A stretch of DNA of 64,000 nt from Dastarcus helophoroides (taxonomy: Eukaryota; Arthropoda; Insecta; Coleoptera; Bothrideridae). The notes below the pieces were generated by a model, which was not told where the DNA came from, did not search any database, and saw only the letters and a list, made by a program, of their open reading frames with translations. The translations under genes and the position numbers were made by a program. Shown piece after piece: positions 34,434 to 47,096 of this stretch (positions within the stretch are counted from its first letter, which is position 1; each line of letters begins with the position of its first letter). The DNA is taken from positions 9,874,782 to 9,938,781 of the forward strand of contig CM053328.1 of NCBI GenBank assembly GCA_028583605.1. The letters are read 5' to 3'.

Positions 34434-35690
34434 TCAGTTCCAATCAGTCACTTCGCCACTATACTTGCACAGACTCTTGAGGTGTACCACTTTCATCTTG
34501 GTCCTAGGAATGCGCTGGATCTTGTATACCAAGTAGTTGATGTTTTTAAGTACTTCGTACGGCCCTTCCCCAACTTCGGCGAAACTCCATTCCTCCGCTG
34601 AGGGTTGTAGAGCCGCACCAATTCGCCCTCACTGAACCTCACGGTTGGCGTTTACGTCAGATCTTTTCTTCATCCGGTCCGTCGCCAAGTTGATCGTCGT
34701 CCGCACCAGGGAATGTGTCTCCAATAACGCTTCCCTCAAGCCGTCTACGAAACTCATCGTCTCTAAGGAAGCCGCAGTTCCCTCCCGACGAACATTTTTA
34801 TCGGAGTCTGACCTGTAGTTTCATGAGTTGCCGCGCGATAAGCCATTAGAAACAGTAGTGGTTGTCGGTTCCAGACTTTTTGATGCTTTCAAACGACCTT
34901 CGGAAGATGTTTCTTCAAAGTCCTGTCAAATCTTTTCACCATTGCATCAGACTGTGGATGAAGAGGTGTCGTTCGAGCTTTCTTAATTCCAAGAAGACGG
35001 CACACTCCTTGGCAGACCCCCGATTCGAAGTTCCTTCCTTGGTCCGAGTGTAGTTCCAAAATAACACCAAATCGACAGATGAAGTTCTCTACAAGAATTG
35101 TTGAGACTGTGGTAGCTTCCTGGTTTTGGATGGCGTAAGCTTCAGACCATTTACTGAAATAGTTCATGGCCACCAGGATGTACTTGTTTCCATCGTTTGA
35201 TGCCAAGGTCCCGCCATATTGATTGTAATACTCTCAAATGGAACTCCCACATTATACTGCTTCAGGGTCCCTTTAGTTCTTGTAAGAGGACTGATGGAGC
35301 GCAAGTGACACATTTTCGACACGTTCGACGTTGTCTCTGCAGTTAATCCAGTAGAACCCTTTCCGAATCTTCTCCAGAGTCTTGTTCATCTCTAGATGTT
35401 CACCAAAGATTCCATTGTACACCTTCCACAAAACCTGTGGAATCTTCTCTTGAGACACCATCAACTGCAAGTTGACACGCTTTTCATGCGTGCTTTCCTA
35501 TGCCCTCTTCAGCACCTCGTACTCTACCTGGAGGGATTTCCATTGGGCTTACAAACTCTTAAGAGCTGGTCTTCAGTCGGAAACTTCTTGCCATTCAGGT
35601 CTATCTCCAGTTTTTTTTCCATTTCAATTCGAAATTGCTGGTATAACCTCCGATGATTCAGTAATGCGAAACTTGCTCAGGTGTTAGCCA
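34434..35690 (-). pseudogene. Ty3/gypsy pol fragment: integrase and C-terminus
   Basis: On the minus strand, about 35470-35273 holds the integrase zinc-binding region, with GEHLEMNKTLEKIRKGFYW. 35206-34889 holds the catalytic core, with LHSDQGRNFES (second Asp) and TTPLHPQSDAMVKRFDRTL (the region where the Glu lies, reading Val-Lys instead of Val-Glu). Upstream of the core the first Asp appears as Asn in an NMAGP context, next to a one-base deletion. The tail resumes after another frameshift near 34580 with a PYEVL block and closes at a TGA at 34434-34436. Several stops lie in 35690-35470. Protease, reverse transcriptase and RNase H are absent, so only the 3' third of pol survives. It is clearly inactive. 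Confidence 0.85.
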
Positions 35691-35703
35691 ATATTGATTA
35701 AAA

Positions 35704-35767
35704 TATTGTGGAATTTTTAATATCTATTGCCTTTTAAATGTTAATAAAGTTTAATAGTTATAAATAA
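35704..35767 (+). mobile_element. solo arm of the 46.9 kb hairpin MITE
   Basis: GTGGAATTTTTAATATCTAT and GTTAATAAAGTTTAATAGTT match the right arm of 46875-47096 and the copy near 7840. Only one arm is present. Confidence 0.5.
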
Positions 35768-35779
35768 AAACACCTTGTA

Positions 35780-37345
35780 TAAAGTAAAAGAACTTTGAAA
35801 AAAAAGTAAGAATTAAAAAAATATTTTTCAGGGAATTTTTATTTTTTTAAAACTGTGACTTCCTTTAAAATTTCTTTGCGATTTTTAACTACTTGTCTAA
35901 ATATTTTAAACCAAAATATTTACCAGAACTACATTCAAAATACTACAATATTTCGTTTCACAGTATCGTATTAACGATAATGTCATAAAATGCGGAACAA
36001 AAATATCTTTATTGAAGCATGTGTGTTACGCCTGTATGACATTAAGCCTAATTAGTTGGTGTTCTCGAGTTGAAAAGAATATCGAAGGTCGAGAAATCCG
36101 GGCCTTGTTGTTTGTTATCTCTTCCGCTTCAGGAATTCCCCCGAAGATCGACTTCTTATTCTCGCCGAAAATCTTCAACGACTCGTTTATTCTGTATCGA
36201 AAGGAAACACTCTATTTTAGAGTAAATCTTTCGAACGAAGGCTTTATTAGCTCGGCGCGGATTAACTTTGTTTGGAAAGTTCCTGATTAAAAGCGGCATT
36301 TCGCTACTCATTTTTCATACCCTGAAAAATGTAAATTTCAGAAGGCGCAGCGAGCGTAGGAAAAACAAATATTTTCATATCATTTCGTTCGCCTTCCGGA
36401 CCATGCTCGTTTGTCGCATTACATATGTCCTGTATATCGATAATGTAGTGAGTGCCAATCGAATTATACACCTCATAGCAGTAATTAGACAATAGAGTCA
36501 GTTCGGTTACATGAGCAGCATGCCAAGGCGTAATATTCGCCCCTCGACTAGTGATGCTACATTACCACTACATTAGTGAAGCCCGCTGAATGTCGACCCA
36601 AGCGATGGAGAATTATTAGGAACAACAGTTGACCTATTTCCATTGCAATAGTTATCGATTGACGTGCTACATATCCCATCATGCTGTGTGGAATTTTCTT
36701 ACTCTTTGATGTTTTACACCATTCATTCCCTCATAGAGAAATATCGATTTATTCCTAACATGAAATTATACGAAATGATGCGCCGGATTAAACAGCTTTC
36801 AGGGAATGTTTGATTCAATTTGATTGGCTTTTTCCTCGTTTATCTCTTCCTTTAAATCTTTGGGCCGTTGAAATCAGTTTTACATTGTTTAGGAAAATGA
36901 AACTTGCCACCAAAGCGTAGTTGTGTTGGCTCTTAATTTATTAATTGCTTGTTTAGGATTCAACAGCTACTGGACCTTAAAACAATTAGGGAGTCCAAAG
37001 ATAATTAATTAGTTTACAATGGGCAACGCTTAGATGATGTTTTCTGTCAAAACTTTAACTTTCTAAAGACGGATGAAACTATTTCAAAAATAAGCGTTGC
37101 ATCACATCTAAATTTCTCTAGGACTCGATAATTACTGAAAACTATTTTAAAATCACGTTAGAAAAAGATCCAAGGACGGGGCGAACTAGAAAACTATTGA
37201 CTTACTGACAAAAAAATACATTGTGAAAATTTCAATACGTACAGTTGTAAAATTGTAATCTATTATTATAAGAATAATTTGTTAGTTGTTCAATTGACAA
37301 ATCAAAGTGTTAATAATCACGACGGTTTAAATTGCCAATCCAGTA
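35780..37345. other. single-copy stretch without recognised gene
   Basis: 35.95-36.65 kb is less AT-rich and includes two overlapping plus-strand frames (36012-36290 and 36268-36495), the first of 92 residues with no domain I know. The rest is AT-rich. No repeats. Confidence 0.35.
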
Positions 37346-37353
37346 ACATATTA

Positions 37354-37621
37354 AGGGTGTTCTCGAATAAGATGCTAATACTCAAGGAGCATAATCCTTG
37401 GGCCATTCATTATCAGAAAACAAGTTTATATCGACATAAGTCCAGGACCCCTTTTTTTAAAGATATGTGGTCTTGAAAATTAGCCAAAATTTTTCCTAAT
37501 TTTCAACCCCTGTATTTGAGAAATAAAGCCGTTCCAAACTTCCTCTGATATAAACTTTTTGCTTAAAATCGTGTAAAAATTATGCTCCTTTAGTCGTTTT
37601 GTCTTATTCGAGAACACGATG
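37354..37621. mobile_element. MITE with ~40-bp terminal inverted repeats
   Basis: The left end GGGTGTTCTCGAATAAGATG and right end GTCTTATTCGAGAACACGAT are inverted copies, and a second matched pair CAAGGAGCATAA / TTATGCTCCTTTAG continues inward. TA borders both sides. It is 268 bp with no coding capacity. Confidence 0.75.
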
Positions 37622-38859
37622 TATATTTTGACCCAATTTAAAAAATTATTTAGCGTTAATTAAAGATCCAGTTTTTTGCAGGATTTCACTTTTTTATTGA
37701 ATTTTTTGAGAATTTTGACTTTTTTAAAAAAATTGTCTTTTGTTGAAATTTTCGACTTGTGAAAATTTCAGTGTTTTAAAATTCTTGCTTTTACTAAAAT
37801 TTCCCCTTTTTTGTCTTTCTGAAAATGTCGCCTTTTAGTAAAACTTTAAGCTTTTTTTAATATTTCTACATTTTGTCAAAATAACATTTATGGAAATTGT
37901 GATTTTTTTGAAGAATTCTTTACAATGTCGAAACTAGCAAATTATATTTATACTTTGTCTTTGTAAAACTTTGTTTGTTGACTATTGTACTATTTTCGAA
38001 ATGCCATTGTCTTGATAATTTCAACTTTTTTGAAAATTAGGACCCTTTTCGAAGTTCCAACTTTTATTATAGGAAATTTCAATATTTTTAATACTGACTT
38101 GCTCGAAATTTTTTCTAACATTTCTGTTAATTTTTGGAAATTTTTAATTGTAAACATCTTTACATTTTTGACTTTTGTAAAAAGCTGAAATTTTATCAAT
38201 GTTAAATTATTGAAAATATCGACTTTTTTCAAAATATCGACATTTATGAAATTTTCGGACTTTTTTTTGAAGTGTTCATACTTTTTTTTCACAAATTTCA
38301 AATATTTTGAAAATTTTGCCTCGGAAATTTCAATTTCCTCTGAATTTAAATTTTTATAAAGCTCAACATTTTAATAATTTTGAAATTCTGAAACATTTGC
38401 ACCTTATCTTTCTTAAAAATTTATACTCTTTTAGAAAATTTGAACCCTTGAAAATTTTGAATTTTTGTCGCAGTTTAAATTTTATGAAAGATACCAATTT
38501 TTGAAAAATTTTTGTTTTTTCCTATTTCATTTAAACTCAACATTTCTAGATTTTTTTGTATAAAGTTAGTTTTTTCAAAAGATTTAATTTTTCAAAAGTG
38601 TCTTACTATCGAAGATTTTGATTTATTTCAAAATTTAGGCTCTTCAAAATTTCGACGTTTTCAATAGTTTCGAATTTTTGTTAACAACTGAGATAATGGA
38701 TTTTCAGAATTTTCATTCTTATCAAAATTTTAACACATATTTTGAAAATTTCAATTTTTTCAAAATTTCTATTTTTTCAAAATTTCTATTTTTTCCAAAT
38801 TTTTACTTTTTCTGAAAATATTGACTCTTTGTGTAAATTAAAATTGTTGTGGCTTTGTT

Positions 38860-39245
38860 GGTTTGATTAGAACATAAAAACCACATTTTATTTAAATATT
38901 ATATTAACTAGGAATAACAGTGGAGAGATGGACTAACTATATTCAAGACCCGAACAGAACTGCTTCTGGGTGAATTTTTCTTCCCCACTTCACCTATAAG
39001 TGGGGGTTCTCTCGTCTTCTAGAAATAATCATAATGGCTTTTGGAAAAAATACTATTCTGAAAAATCTAATGATTTCTACCTATTTACGCTTATCAAGGA
39101 AGATCGTAAAATGCCAATGACGATTTCAATAATGTCATTAAGACGTAATGATCATTGTATTTACGCAGGTATATTATTTCTAGAAGGTAGGCTACATTGT
39201 TTTTTTAGAAAAAACCTATACTTATTTAGAACATTCCGAATTTAA
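38860..39245. other. non-repeat insertion in the T-rich array
   Basis: About 385 bp of mixed composition (with GGAGAGATGGACTAAC and CACCTATAAGTGGGGGTTC) breaks the array. An 81-residue plus-strand frame (39000-39245) lies in it without a recognisable domain. It may be a solo LTR or another old insertion; I could not find its ends. Confidence 0.35.
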
Positions 39246-39857
39246 TAAAAATTTTTAATTTTTTTAGTTTGGACTTTTTTCATATTGTTGATGTTTTCAA
39301 AAATTGGAGTTTTTCAGAATTTCGTCTCAGCTTTTTTTCAAATTTCGACTCTGATGAATTTTATTTAAAAATTGTTTTCCCAAATATGTTATAAACATCT
39401 CCACTTTTCACAATTTAAACTTTTTTGAAAATTTCGACTTTTTTAAAAATCTGACTTTTTTATTAAACCGTCCAATTTTTTGAACAATTTTGACCTTTTT
39501 AATTTTTTTTTCTTTTTGAAGTTTTATTTTTTTAATGATTTTTTAAATTGTTAATTAGATTTAAAAAAAAATTAGTCTTGAGTACTTGAATAATTGAACC
39601 TTTTTCATAAGTTATCATTTTGATAATTTCTCCTTTTTTTTTAAAAAAAAATTTGAGATTTTTATAAAATTTCACTTTTCTCTAAGATTTGAGATGTTTT
39701 TGAAAGTTTTGATTTTATTCCACAATTTTGGATTTTTTAAAACTTCTTTTTCTGGTTTATTTCTTTTTGTCAAGATTTCGATTTTTATCTCAAAATTTTC
39801 TTAACCTTATCATTTAGATTTTTTTCGAAGAATTTGAGTTATTTAAAAATGTTGACA

Positions 39858-39863
39858 TTTCTT

Positions 39864-39937
<74 letters not shown>

Positions 39938-40057
39938 TCCCTCTCTCTCTCTCCCTCTCTCTCTCTCTTCTCTCTTTCTTTCTCTCTCTCTCTTCCCCTC
40001 TCTCTCTTTATCTCTTTCTTTCTCTCTCTCTCTCTTCCCCTCTCTCTCTCCCTCTCT

Positions 40058-40108
<51 letters not shown>
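39858..40108. repeat. (CT)n / (GA)n microsatellite
   Basis: About 250 bp of CT dinucleotide repeat with scattered CC, TTT and CCCC interruptions. The Ser/Leu frame on plus and the Arg/Glu frame on minus are pure products of the repeat. Confidence 0.95.
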
Positions 40109-40109
<1 letters not shown>

Positions 40110-40511
40110 ATTCTTTTTTAATTTTGGCTTTATGAAAATATGAATTTTTCACACAACTTCGACCATTTGAAAATTTGCACATTTTTTAAAATTTTTACTT
40201 TCGAGAATTTCAGATAATTTTGAAAACTTTTGACTTTTTCAATATGTTAAAGATTTTTTGAAACTTTCGACTTGTTACTGTTTCAATTATTTCCAAAAAT
40301 TTCTACTTTTTTAGAGTTTAGATATTTTTTATTTCAATTTTTTAAGGTTTAGATTTTTTTTTGGATAATTTAGCATTCTTTTGAAAATTTTGACTTTCCT
40401 GAAAATTTCGATATTTTTTCTAAAATTTTTACTTTTAAAAAACTCTTACTTTTTAAAATCTAGTTATTTTGAAGTGTTTTACAAATTTCGACATTTTTAA
40501 ATTTACAACTT

Positions 40512-41133
40512 TTTCAAAAATTGAAATACAAATCTTGTCCTAAAACCAAGAAAGATTACTATCCTTCGACTGTCCTCTATAATTCTCTCATTTTAATTTT
40601 TAACAATTTTCAAAATTTTGACTTATTTCCAAACTTTAAATTTTTCTTAAAACTTCGACTTACTTCAAAATACCGACTTACTTTGAAAAATTAATTTTTT
40701 TAAAATCAAAAATCGTTTTCAAAATATTTTATTATTTTAAAACATTAAATTTTTTTTGAAAATTTTGCCGTTTCTTCAAATTTTTAATTTCTTAAATCCC
40801 AACCTTTTCAAAATTTAAACTTTTTAAAGATTAAAAATACAACAAATGTTGCTCTAACACCGATAGCCAAGCTATCATCTTCAAAGAGATACTCTCTGAA
40901 TCTGATCTCTTTGAAGATGATAGCTTAGCTATCGAAACGCGTTAGAGCAACTTTTGTTGTGTTTTTAAATCTTTCTTGGTTTCAGATGACAAAATTTGTG
41001 ATGGGTTGAATGAAAAAAAAGAAACAAACTTTCTGCCAAGGATATGTATTAAGCACTTAACCTAACCTTATAATAATTTCATTGCCAACCTCCAACAATT
41101 TGTATTTCAATTTTTGAAGATAATCATAATCAC
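40512..41133. mobile_element. foldback element family A, interrupted copy
   Basis: The left arm fragment AATTGAAATACAAATCTTGT (about 40519) is separated from the rest by array DNA. 40824-40990 holds both inverted cores around GATAGCCAAGCTATC and GATAGCTTAGCTATC. After AAAATTTGTG (about 40995) an unrelated ~100 bp intervenes before TGTATTTCAATTTTTGAAGA closes the right arm. Two later insertions or rearrangements are implied. Confidence 0.7.
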
Positions 41134-43697
41134 CAAAAAAACACTTTCAAAATTTAACTTTTTCAAAATTTTAATATTTTGCAAATTATATATTTTTTTC
41201 AAAATTCATACTACTTTTTCATTTTCGAAAAATTTCGAGTGTTATAGAAAATTTGATTAATTTTTTTTTAAATCTAGGCTATTTTTGAAATAAAACATTT
41301 TCAAAATTTTAACTTTTTAAAAATCTTAATTTTTTTCTAAATGTTTGTTTTTTTAAATTTAGGAAGTTTTTGAAAATGTCGACTTTTTAAATTTTGACAT
41401 TTTGATTTTTATCTGGAAATTGTGCCTTTTTTCTTAAAGTTCCATGCAAATTTACACTATTTTTGACAATTAAAACTTCAAAATTGTGGACTATCAATAA
41501 TATTCTCCAGTTTTCTCAAAATTTCAACTTTTTCAAAAGATAGGTTTTTAAATGTATGACTTTTTTAAATTTCACCCATCTGAAAGTTTCCATATTTTTT
41601 GTAACTTTTACTTTTAAGGATTTTCAGAATTTTTGAAAACTTGACAATAAAAAATGTTGGTAATGGCGAGTTTTTTGAAGGGCTGAACTTTGTAAAAATT
41701 TCGATTTTATTTAAAACTTTAGAATTTTATTTGCAAAATCTCGACTTCTTGGCAAAATTTGGGCTCTGTTTAAAAAATGTTAACTTTTTTTTAAAATTCT
41801 GACTTTTTCAAAACATAAAACATTTTTTTAGAACTTTCGACTTTTTACTTTTTCAATTGTTCCCGAAAATGTCTACTGTTTTAAAAGTTTTAATATTTTT
41901 TATTTCGACCTTTTAAGGTTTAGATTTATTTCGAAAATTTAGCATTCTTTTGAACATTTTGACTTTCCTGAAAATTTCTATATTTTTTGTAAAATTTTTA
42001 CTCTTTAAAAATTCTTACTTTTTTGAGAATTTAGTTATTTTGAAGGCTGGATTGTTTTAAACATTTAAATTTTTTAAAATTTTGAACTTTTTCAAAATTT
42101 TAATTTCTTTAAAATTCTATTTATTTTTCAAAGCTTAGACTACATTTTTTATATTCGAAAATTTCGGATGTTATTGAAAATTTCACTGAATTTTTTTATT
42201 AATGTTGACTATTTTTGAAATAAAAAATTTTCAAAATTTCAACTTTTTAAAAATGTTGATATTTTTCCCAAATGTCCTCTTTTTAAATTCCTAAATTCTT
42301 TGAAAATGTTCATTTTGAAATTTTGAAATTTTTTTACATTTTGATTTTCTTCTGGAAATCGTAACTTTCCTTTAACTTTACCTGAAAATTTAATTTTTTT
42401 TTGAAAATTAAAACTTCAAAATTTTATAGTATCAAATATTTAACCTTTTTAAATATTTTCGAGTTTTTTCAAAATTTAGGACTTATTTCAAAATTTAGGT
42501 TTTTACACGTTTGGCATTTCAAAATTTTAACTTTTCTAAATTTCGCCCATCTGAAAATTTCCATATTTTTTACAACTTTTACTTTTCAGAATTTTCAGAT
42601 TTCTTTGAAAGCTTGACAATAAAAATTGTTTGTAATGGCGAGTTTTTTTGAAGGGTTGAACTATTTAAAAATTTTGATTTTATCTGACAGTGTAGATTTT
42701 TTTTTTGCCAAATTTCGACTTCTTGTCAAAATTTGGGCTCTTTCTATAGATGTTAACTATTTCTTAAAATTTTGACTTTTTCAAAATGTAAAACATTTTT
42801 TGAAACATTTAACTTTTTACTGTTTTAATTGTTTCCGAAAATTTCTACTTTTTAAAGATTTTAATATTTATTATTTCGACTTTTGAAGGTTTAGAGTTTT
42901 TTCGAAAATTCAGCATTCTTTTGAAAATTTTGACTTTTCTGAAAATTTCAATAATTTTTTGTAAAATTTCAACTCTTTTAAAATGATAACTGTTTCTGAA
43001 ATCTAGTTTTTTGACGGCTTCAGTGTTTTAAAAATGTGACTTATTTAAATTTTAAAATTTTTCAAAATTATACTTTTTAAAAATTTTAATTTTCTTAAAA
43101 TTTACATTTTTTTAAAATGTAGATCACTATTTTATTTTCAAAAATTTTGGGTTTTATAGAAAATTTGACTATTTTTTTAAATCTGAGCTACTTTTAAAAT
43201 GGAAAATTTTCAACATTTTGACTTTTTTAAAATCTTCATTTATTTCTTAAATGTCTCTTAAAATTCCAAAATTTTTGAGAATGTCGTCTTTTTCAAAATT
43301 TTTACATTTTTTTACATTTTGATTGTCTTCTGGAAATTGTAACTTTTATTTAACTTTCCATGAAAATTTACACTTTTTTTTTGAAAATTAAAACTTTATG
43401 ATTTTAGGACTATGAAAATTTTAATTCTTTTTAATATTTTCAGGTTTATTGAAAATTGAGGCTTTTTTTCAAAATTTTCATTTCATTTGAAAATAGCGAC
43501 TCCAAAATTTCATCTAATTTTTAAAGTTTTGACTTCTTTTCAATTTTTTGATAACTTTCCCCTTATTTTTAAATTTTCAATTATTTTAAAAATATCGTTT
43601 GTTTGACGTTTTTAAGATTTCGATTTTGTTTAAAAATTTTTGCATTTTTTTAAATATCGACTTTTTCAAATTTTGGACTTTGATTAAAATTCCTATT

Positions 43698-43840
43698 CAG
43701 TATCTCTTTGAAGATGATAGCTTGGCTATCGAAACGCTTTAGAGCAACCTTTGTTATGTTTTTTAATCTTTCCTAGGTTTCAGGGGACAGGATTTTTATT
43801 TCAGTTATTGAAGGTAACCCAAGGACCAGTCCGTTCCACC
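43698..43840 (+). mobile_element. foldback element family A, right arm
   Basis: Runs from CAGTATCTCTTTGAAGATG through GATAGC-TTG-GCTATC, GAAACGC and the arm to GACCAGTCCGTTCCACC. Only the right half is present. The core reads UUGAAGA instead of CUGAAGA, which should disable it. Confidence 0.8.
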
Positions 43841-43844
43841 TAAA

Positions 43845-46190
43845 AAAGAAAACAAAATTCCAACTTTTCTGAAACTTTTTATCCTAAAATTCTGACTAAC
43901 ATTACTCCATTTATCTTATAAATTCACAAAACGGAAGATATTTGTATTTAGTGATTAATAATCCGTTTCTTTCCAAAATATTCCGCATTGTTCGTGATTT
44001 AAATTACTTTCTTCTAAAAATCGATATCGGTATTGCAGGTTTTGAACTTTTGAATACGAATTTGTTGCATTACTTTAAGTAGATTAACCCTTAAGGAGAT
44101 GAATTGCTCTGATCACTGATACAACTAACTGTTATTTATAAACTGAAATCTAAACACAAATTTTCTTAGTTTTAACTTTAAAAATGAGGAACTTCCCTAC
44201 AAACCTTTTCTAGTTGATACCGTTTCGAGACGAATATTCCTAAATAATGCTCAGCCAAGTTATATAAGGAACTCACGTTTGAAATGTTATCCTTCTAAAC
44301 TGATCGGACTTAGTTAGGGATTGTCTTTCAGTCAGTGTTTGGAGGTGAGGTGAATAATATCCAATTTTTTGTTGGTTGTTTTAAATATGTTACTTTAACA
44401 AATATCAGTTTTTCATAAAGATGATAAAAGTCCTTCAACGCAAAAATAATATAAATTTTAACAACCCTTCTCCTAGGCTTTATGTAGAAAGAATGTCAGT
44501 TTTCATCGCAATTATCTCATTTTTGGTGTGGTCAATCGTCTTCAAATTTTATTATCGTATACCTACATTATTAATTTAGTTAATTCTGTTCAAAGTTTTG
44601 AAGATTTCCTAAAATTTCGCTTTTGCGAGTCAACGACCCCAATAATAATTAATAAAAATGTCGTTGATGTCCATTTTGATATATGGCAAAAGTAAGCGTC
44701 GCTAGAACCTTTTCTTTATTAGAATAAACCCCAGACTGGCTTGCTATCGATTCGAAGATATTCAGACTGAGATAGAACGGAAACTTCAGGCGGTATTTCC
44801 CCGCGGAGCAGGGCGTTTATGAGTTAATGTATACCAGCCGTTCTAATTTATTCTATTATTTCCGCTATTAAGCTGCTGCTGCTGCTTGCTTTCCTCGTTT
44901 ATGCACCCGACCACAAATATATTCATCTGAGTTATGCCGGCCCGCCGACACAATTAAATCAACAAGGCCCCGTGCGACCCCAACCAAGAAGTAACTAAGA
45001 AACCCGATATTATGGTTCTTCTGTTGAAATTAATTTAGACCCGACCTGGATATAAAAGGAAACATTAAGAGAGCGAAGATGTAAATAAATTTGCGGCCGC
45101 CGCTAGCGAAACGAACGACAACGGAAAATGAAACATTTAATAAAGAACGGGAAAACAAATTTCCACTCCTGGCGCATCCACCATATAAACCGTGACGCAA
45201 ATGAAACATTTAGCAGACGAATTTCAACTTATGATATGAACAGGAACAACGATTTTGTTGCTAGAATTTGTTCACAGTTTTACAGGTGAAATTTATCCCA
45301 GTAAACCAAATCACCTTTTAGTAATGTTTCACCTGTTCAATTTAAACAGGAACGTGGTAATAATTAAATGATGTTTCAGTGATGTGATCGGTCACTCTCT
45401 GATTTCGAAGCCGGGCTCGAAATAAACTGTGTTCCGCCGGGCCGGTTGTAAAATTTATGTTTAATATATTTTATGTCGGGGCAACCTTCTGGCCCACGAA
45501 ACGTTTTATGCTCTTTTTGCCCTAACGGTAACTATTCAGTGCATATGTCGTGCCGCCGCTCGATGATATTTACATTCACACATACATCCAAATTTACTGT
45601 AAACCGTAAAGCTTCGAATTTATTACCGCCTTTTTTTCTCAAACAAAACCAAACTCGAGACTGCTTCGCATGTGCTTGCATAATAAATACTTGCGTTGTC
45701 AATATTTTTCATCAGTTTTAGCTAAGAAATATCAGATTTTTATTCGCTGATGTGTTCGCTTCGGGGTATTATTTTATGTACGAGATGAGGTAGATTTGTC
45801 TAGCTATTAAAAATTAATTAAAAATGGAGTTGTTCTTTAAAAATATACTAGACTTTAATATAGCTTCCGTTGATGTTCTGGTATTTAGTTTAGCGTTTAT
45901 TTGACAAGGCGATATCTTAGCAAAAGGCGTTTTGTAGCTCTATAAAATAATGCGTCACATTAGCATTTAATAGTGATGCACAAAGCAAGACTTCTTGTCT
46001 TGTTATCTAACTTCTTGTCTTGCTATCTAACTTTTTGTCTTGCCAATTTCTTGCTAGTTTGATTCTTGTTTTACTCGCAAGAGTTTGGCTTTTTCTTGTT
46101 CTTGCTGGCTTGTTTGTTTTGCGCATGAGCAACAACAAAATATATTCAGAATTAATTGAGACATGATCAGTTTAAAATGTACATTTTGTA
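43845..46190. other. single-copy, GC-richer stretch without recognised gene
   Basis: 44.64-45.72 kb is the least AT-rich part of the window, with GCGGCCGCCGC, a GCTGCTGCTGCT run and CGGGCCGG clusters. An 82-residue frame (45473-45721, +) with several Cys lies here but has no domain I recognise. It looks like retained single-copy DNA, perhaps regulatory or exonic, rather than transposon. Confidence 0.35.
45990..46042. repeat. 20-bp tandem repeat, 2.6 copies
   Basis: CTTCTTGTCTTGTTATCTAA is followed by the same unit with one change and then a partial third copy. Confidence 0.85.
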
Positions 46191-46840
46191 TAAAAAAAGT
46201 AAAAACAAAAAAAAAGATAAATTTCATAAAAAGGATTCTTAAAACGAAAACTCACCTAAAATTTATAAAAAAAGAAATCGAAATTATTAAACGAAATCGA
46301 AATTTCAGGAAAAATCGAACTAAAAATTAATCTTCTTTAACTTTAAGTTTTAAATTTAGACTAAAAATATCGTGAAAAAAAGTTGATATTTAGAGAAAAC
46401 AAACTGAATTTAAAAACATTGTATTAGTAATAATTTCGTATTTTTTCATGGAATATCTACTTTATTCGCAAAATTTGAAGTTCAAACTTCAAAATTTCAG
46501 TTGACATATTTAAAATTTCAATTTTGCAGTCAAATGTTTTGACTTTCAACATTTTTTTTAAATAAAAGTTTGAAAGATTACAAATTGCGAGAAACATTTA
46601 ACATTTAAACATTTTATTTGGACCTTCTTTGAAATCTTAAATTCTTCGAAATTTGATAATTAAATTTAAATTTTTCAGTTAAAATTTTAACTTCAAAGTC
46701 GAATTTTTCGACGTTGCACTCAAATTTTAGATTTTGTTTTTAATATTGCATTAGAATGCAGTAAAACTGTAATAGAAATAAAAAAAACTTTAGATTTCTG
46801 AATAAAATAAAGATGTCTGTCAAATTCGTAAATGATTCAC
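46190..46840. repeat. mixed-orientation A/T-rich low complexity
   Basis: Words of AAATTTCGA and TCGAAATTT type occur in both orientations without clear period. No gene is seen. Confidence 0.5.
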
Positions 46841-46874
46841 ATTTCCAACCCTTACTTTGTGAAATCCTTTATTA

Positions 46875-47096
46875 TTCATAACTATTAAACTTACTTAACG
46901 ATTAAAACAACAACGTATAATAAAAATTCTACGATGTTTCAATAAATATTTGCTATGACCAGACCTGGTTTCGCTTTTCCTGCATAATGTTGAAAAGCGG
47001 AATCCAGTCCGGTCATAGCAAATATTTATCGAAACATCGCTGAAATTTTTACAATCTGTTGTTTTTTATTCGTTATTAAAGTTTAATAGTTATGAA
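46875..47096. mobile_element. palindromic hairpin MITE
   Basis: Arms of about 105 bp (46875-46979 and 46993-47096) are near-perfect complements around a ~13-bp loop. Key blocks are TAAATATTTGCTATGACC on the left and GGTCATAGCAAATATTTA on the right, ending with AACTATTAAAC and GTTTAATAGTT. Solo arms lie at 7832-7935 and 35704-35767. There is no coding capacity. Confidence 0.8.

Larger units (their letters stand above)
37660..43690. repeat. T-rich degenerate array (reverse-complement orientation)
   Basis: The dominant words are TTTTCAAAATTTCGACTTTTT and relatives, the complement of the words in 2.3-7.7 kb. Long-period copies exist: the marker GACTTTCCTGAAAATTTC lies near 40392, 41961 and 42932 (mutated). 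The last interval is 971 bp, and the first is about 950 bp after removing the ~620-bp family A insertion. A (CT)n tract and a ~360-bp non-repeat insertion also interrupt it. Confidence 0.8.

Noticed and set aside
35396..35687. Plus-strand ORFs over the gypsy region
   Set aside because: They are antisense shadows of the minus-strand integrase relic.
39834..40121. Long Ser/Leu ORF (plus) and Arg/Glu ORF (minus)
   Set aside because: Both are translations of the (CT)n microsatellite in register and carry no independent coding signal.
46921..47040. Hammerhead in the hairpin MITE (it contains ATCGAAACATC)
   Set aside because: No CUGANGA strand lies at a suitable distance on either strand; the similarity is limited to GAAAC.
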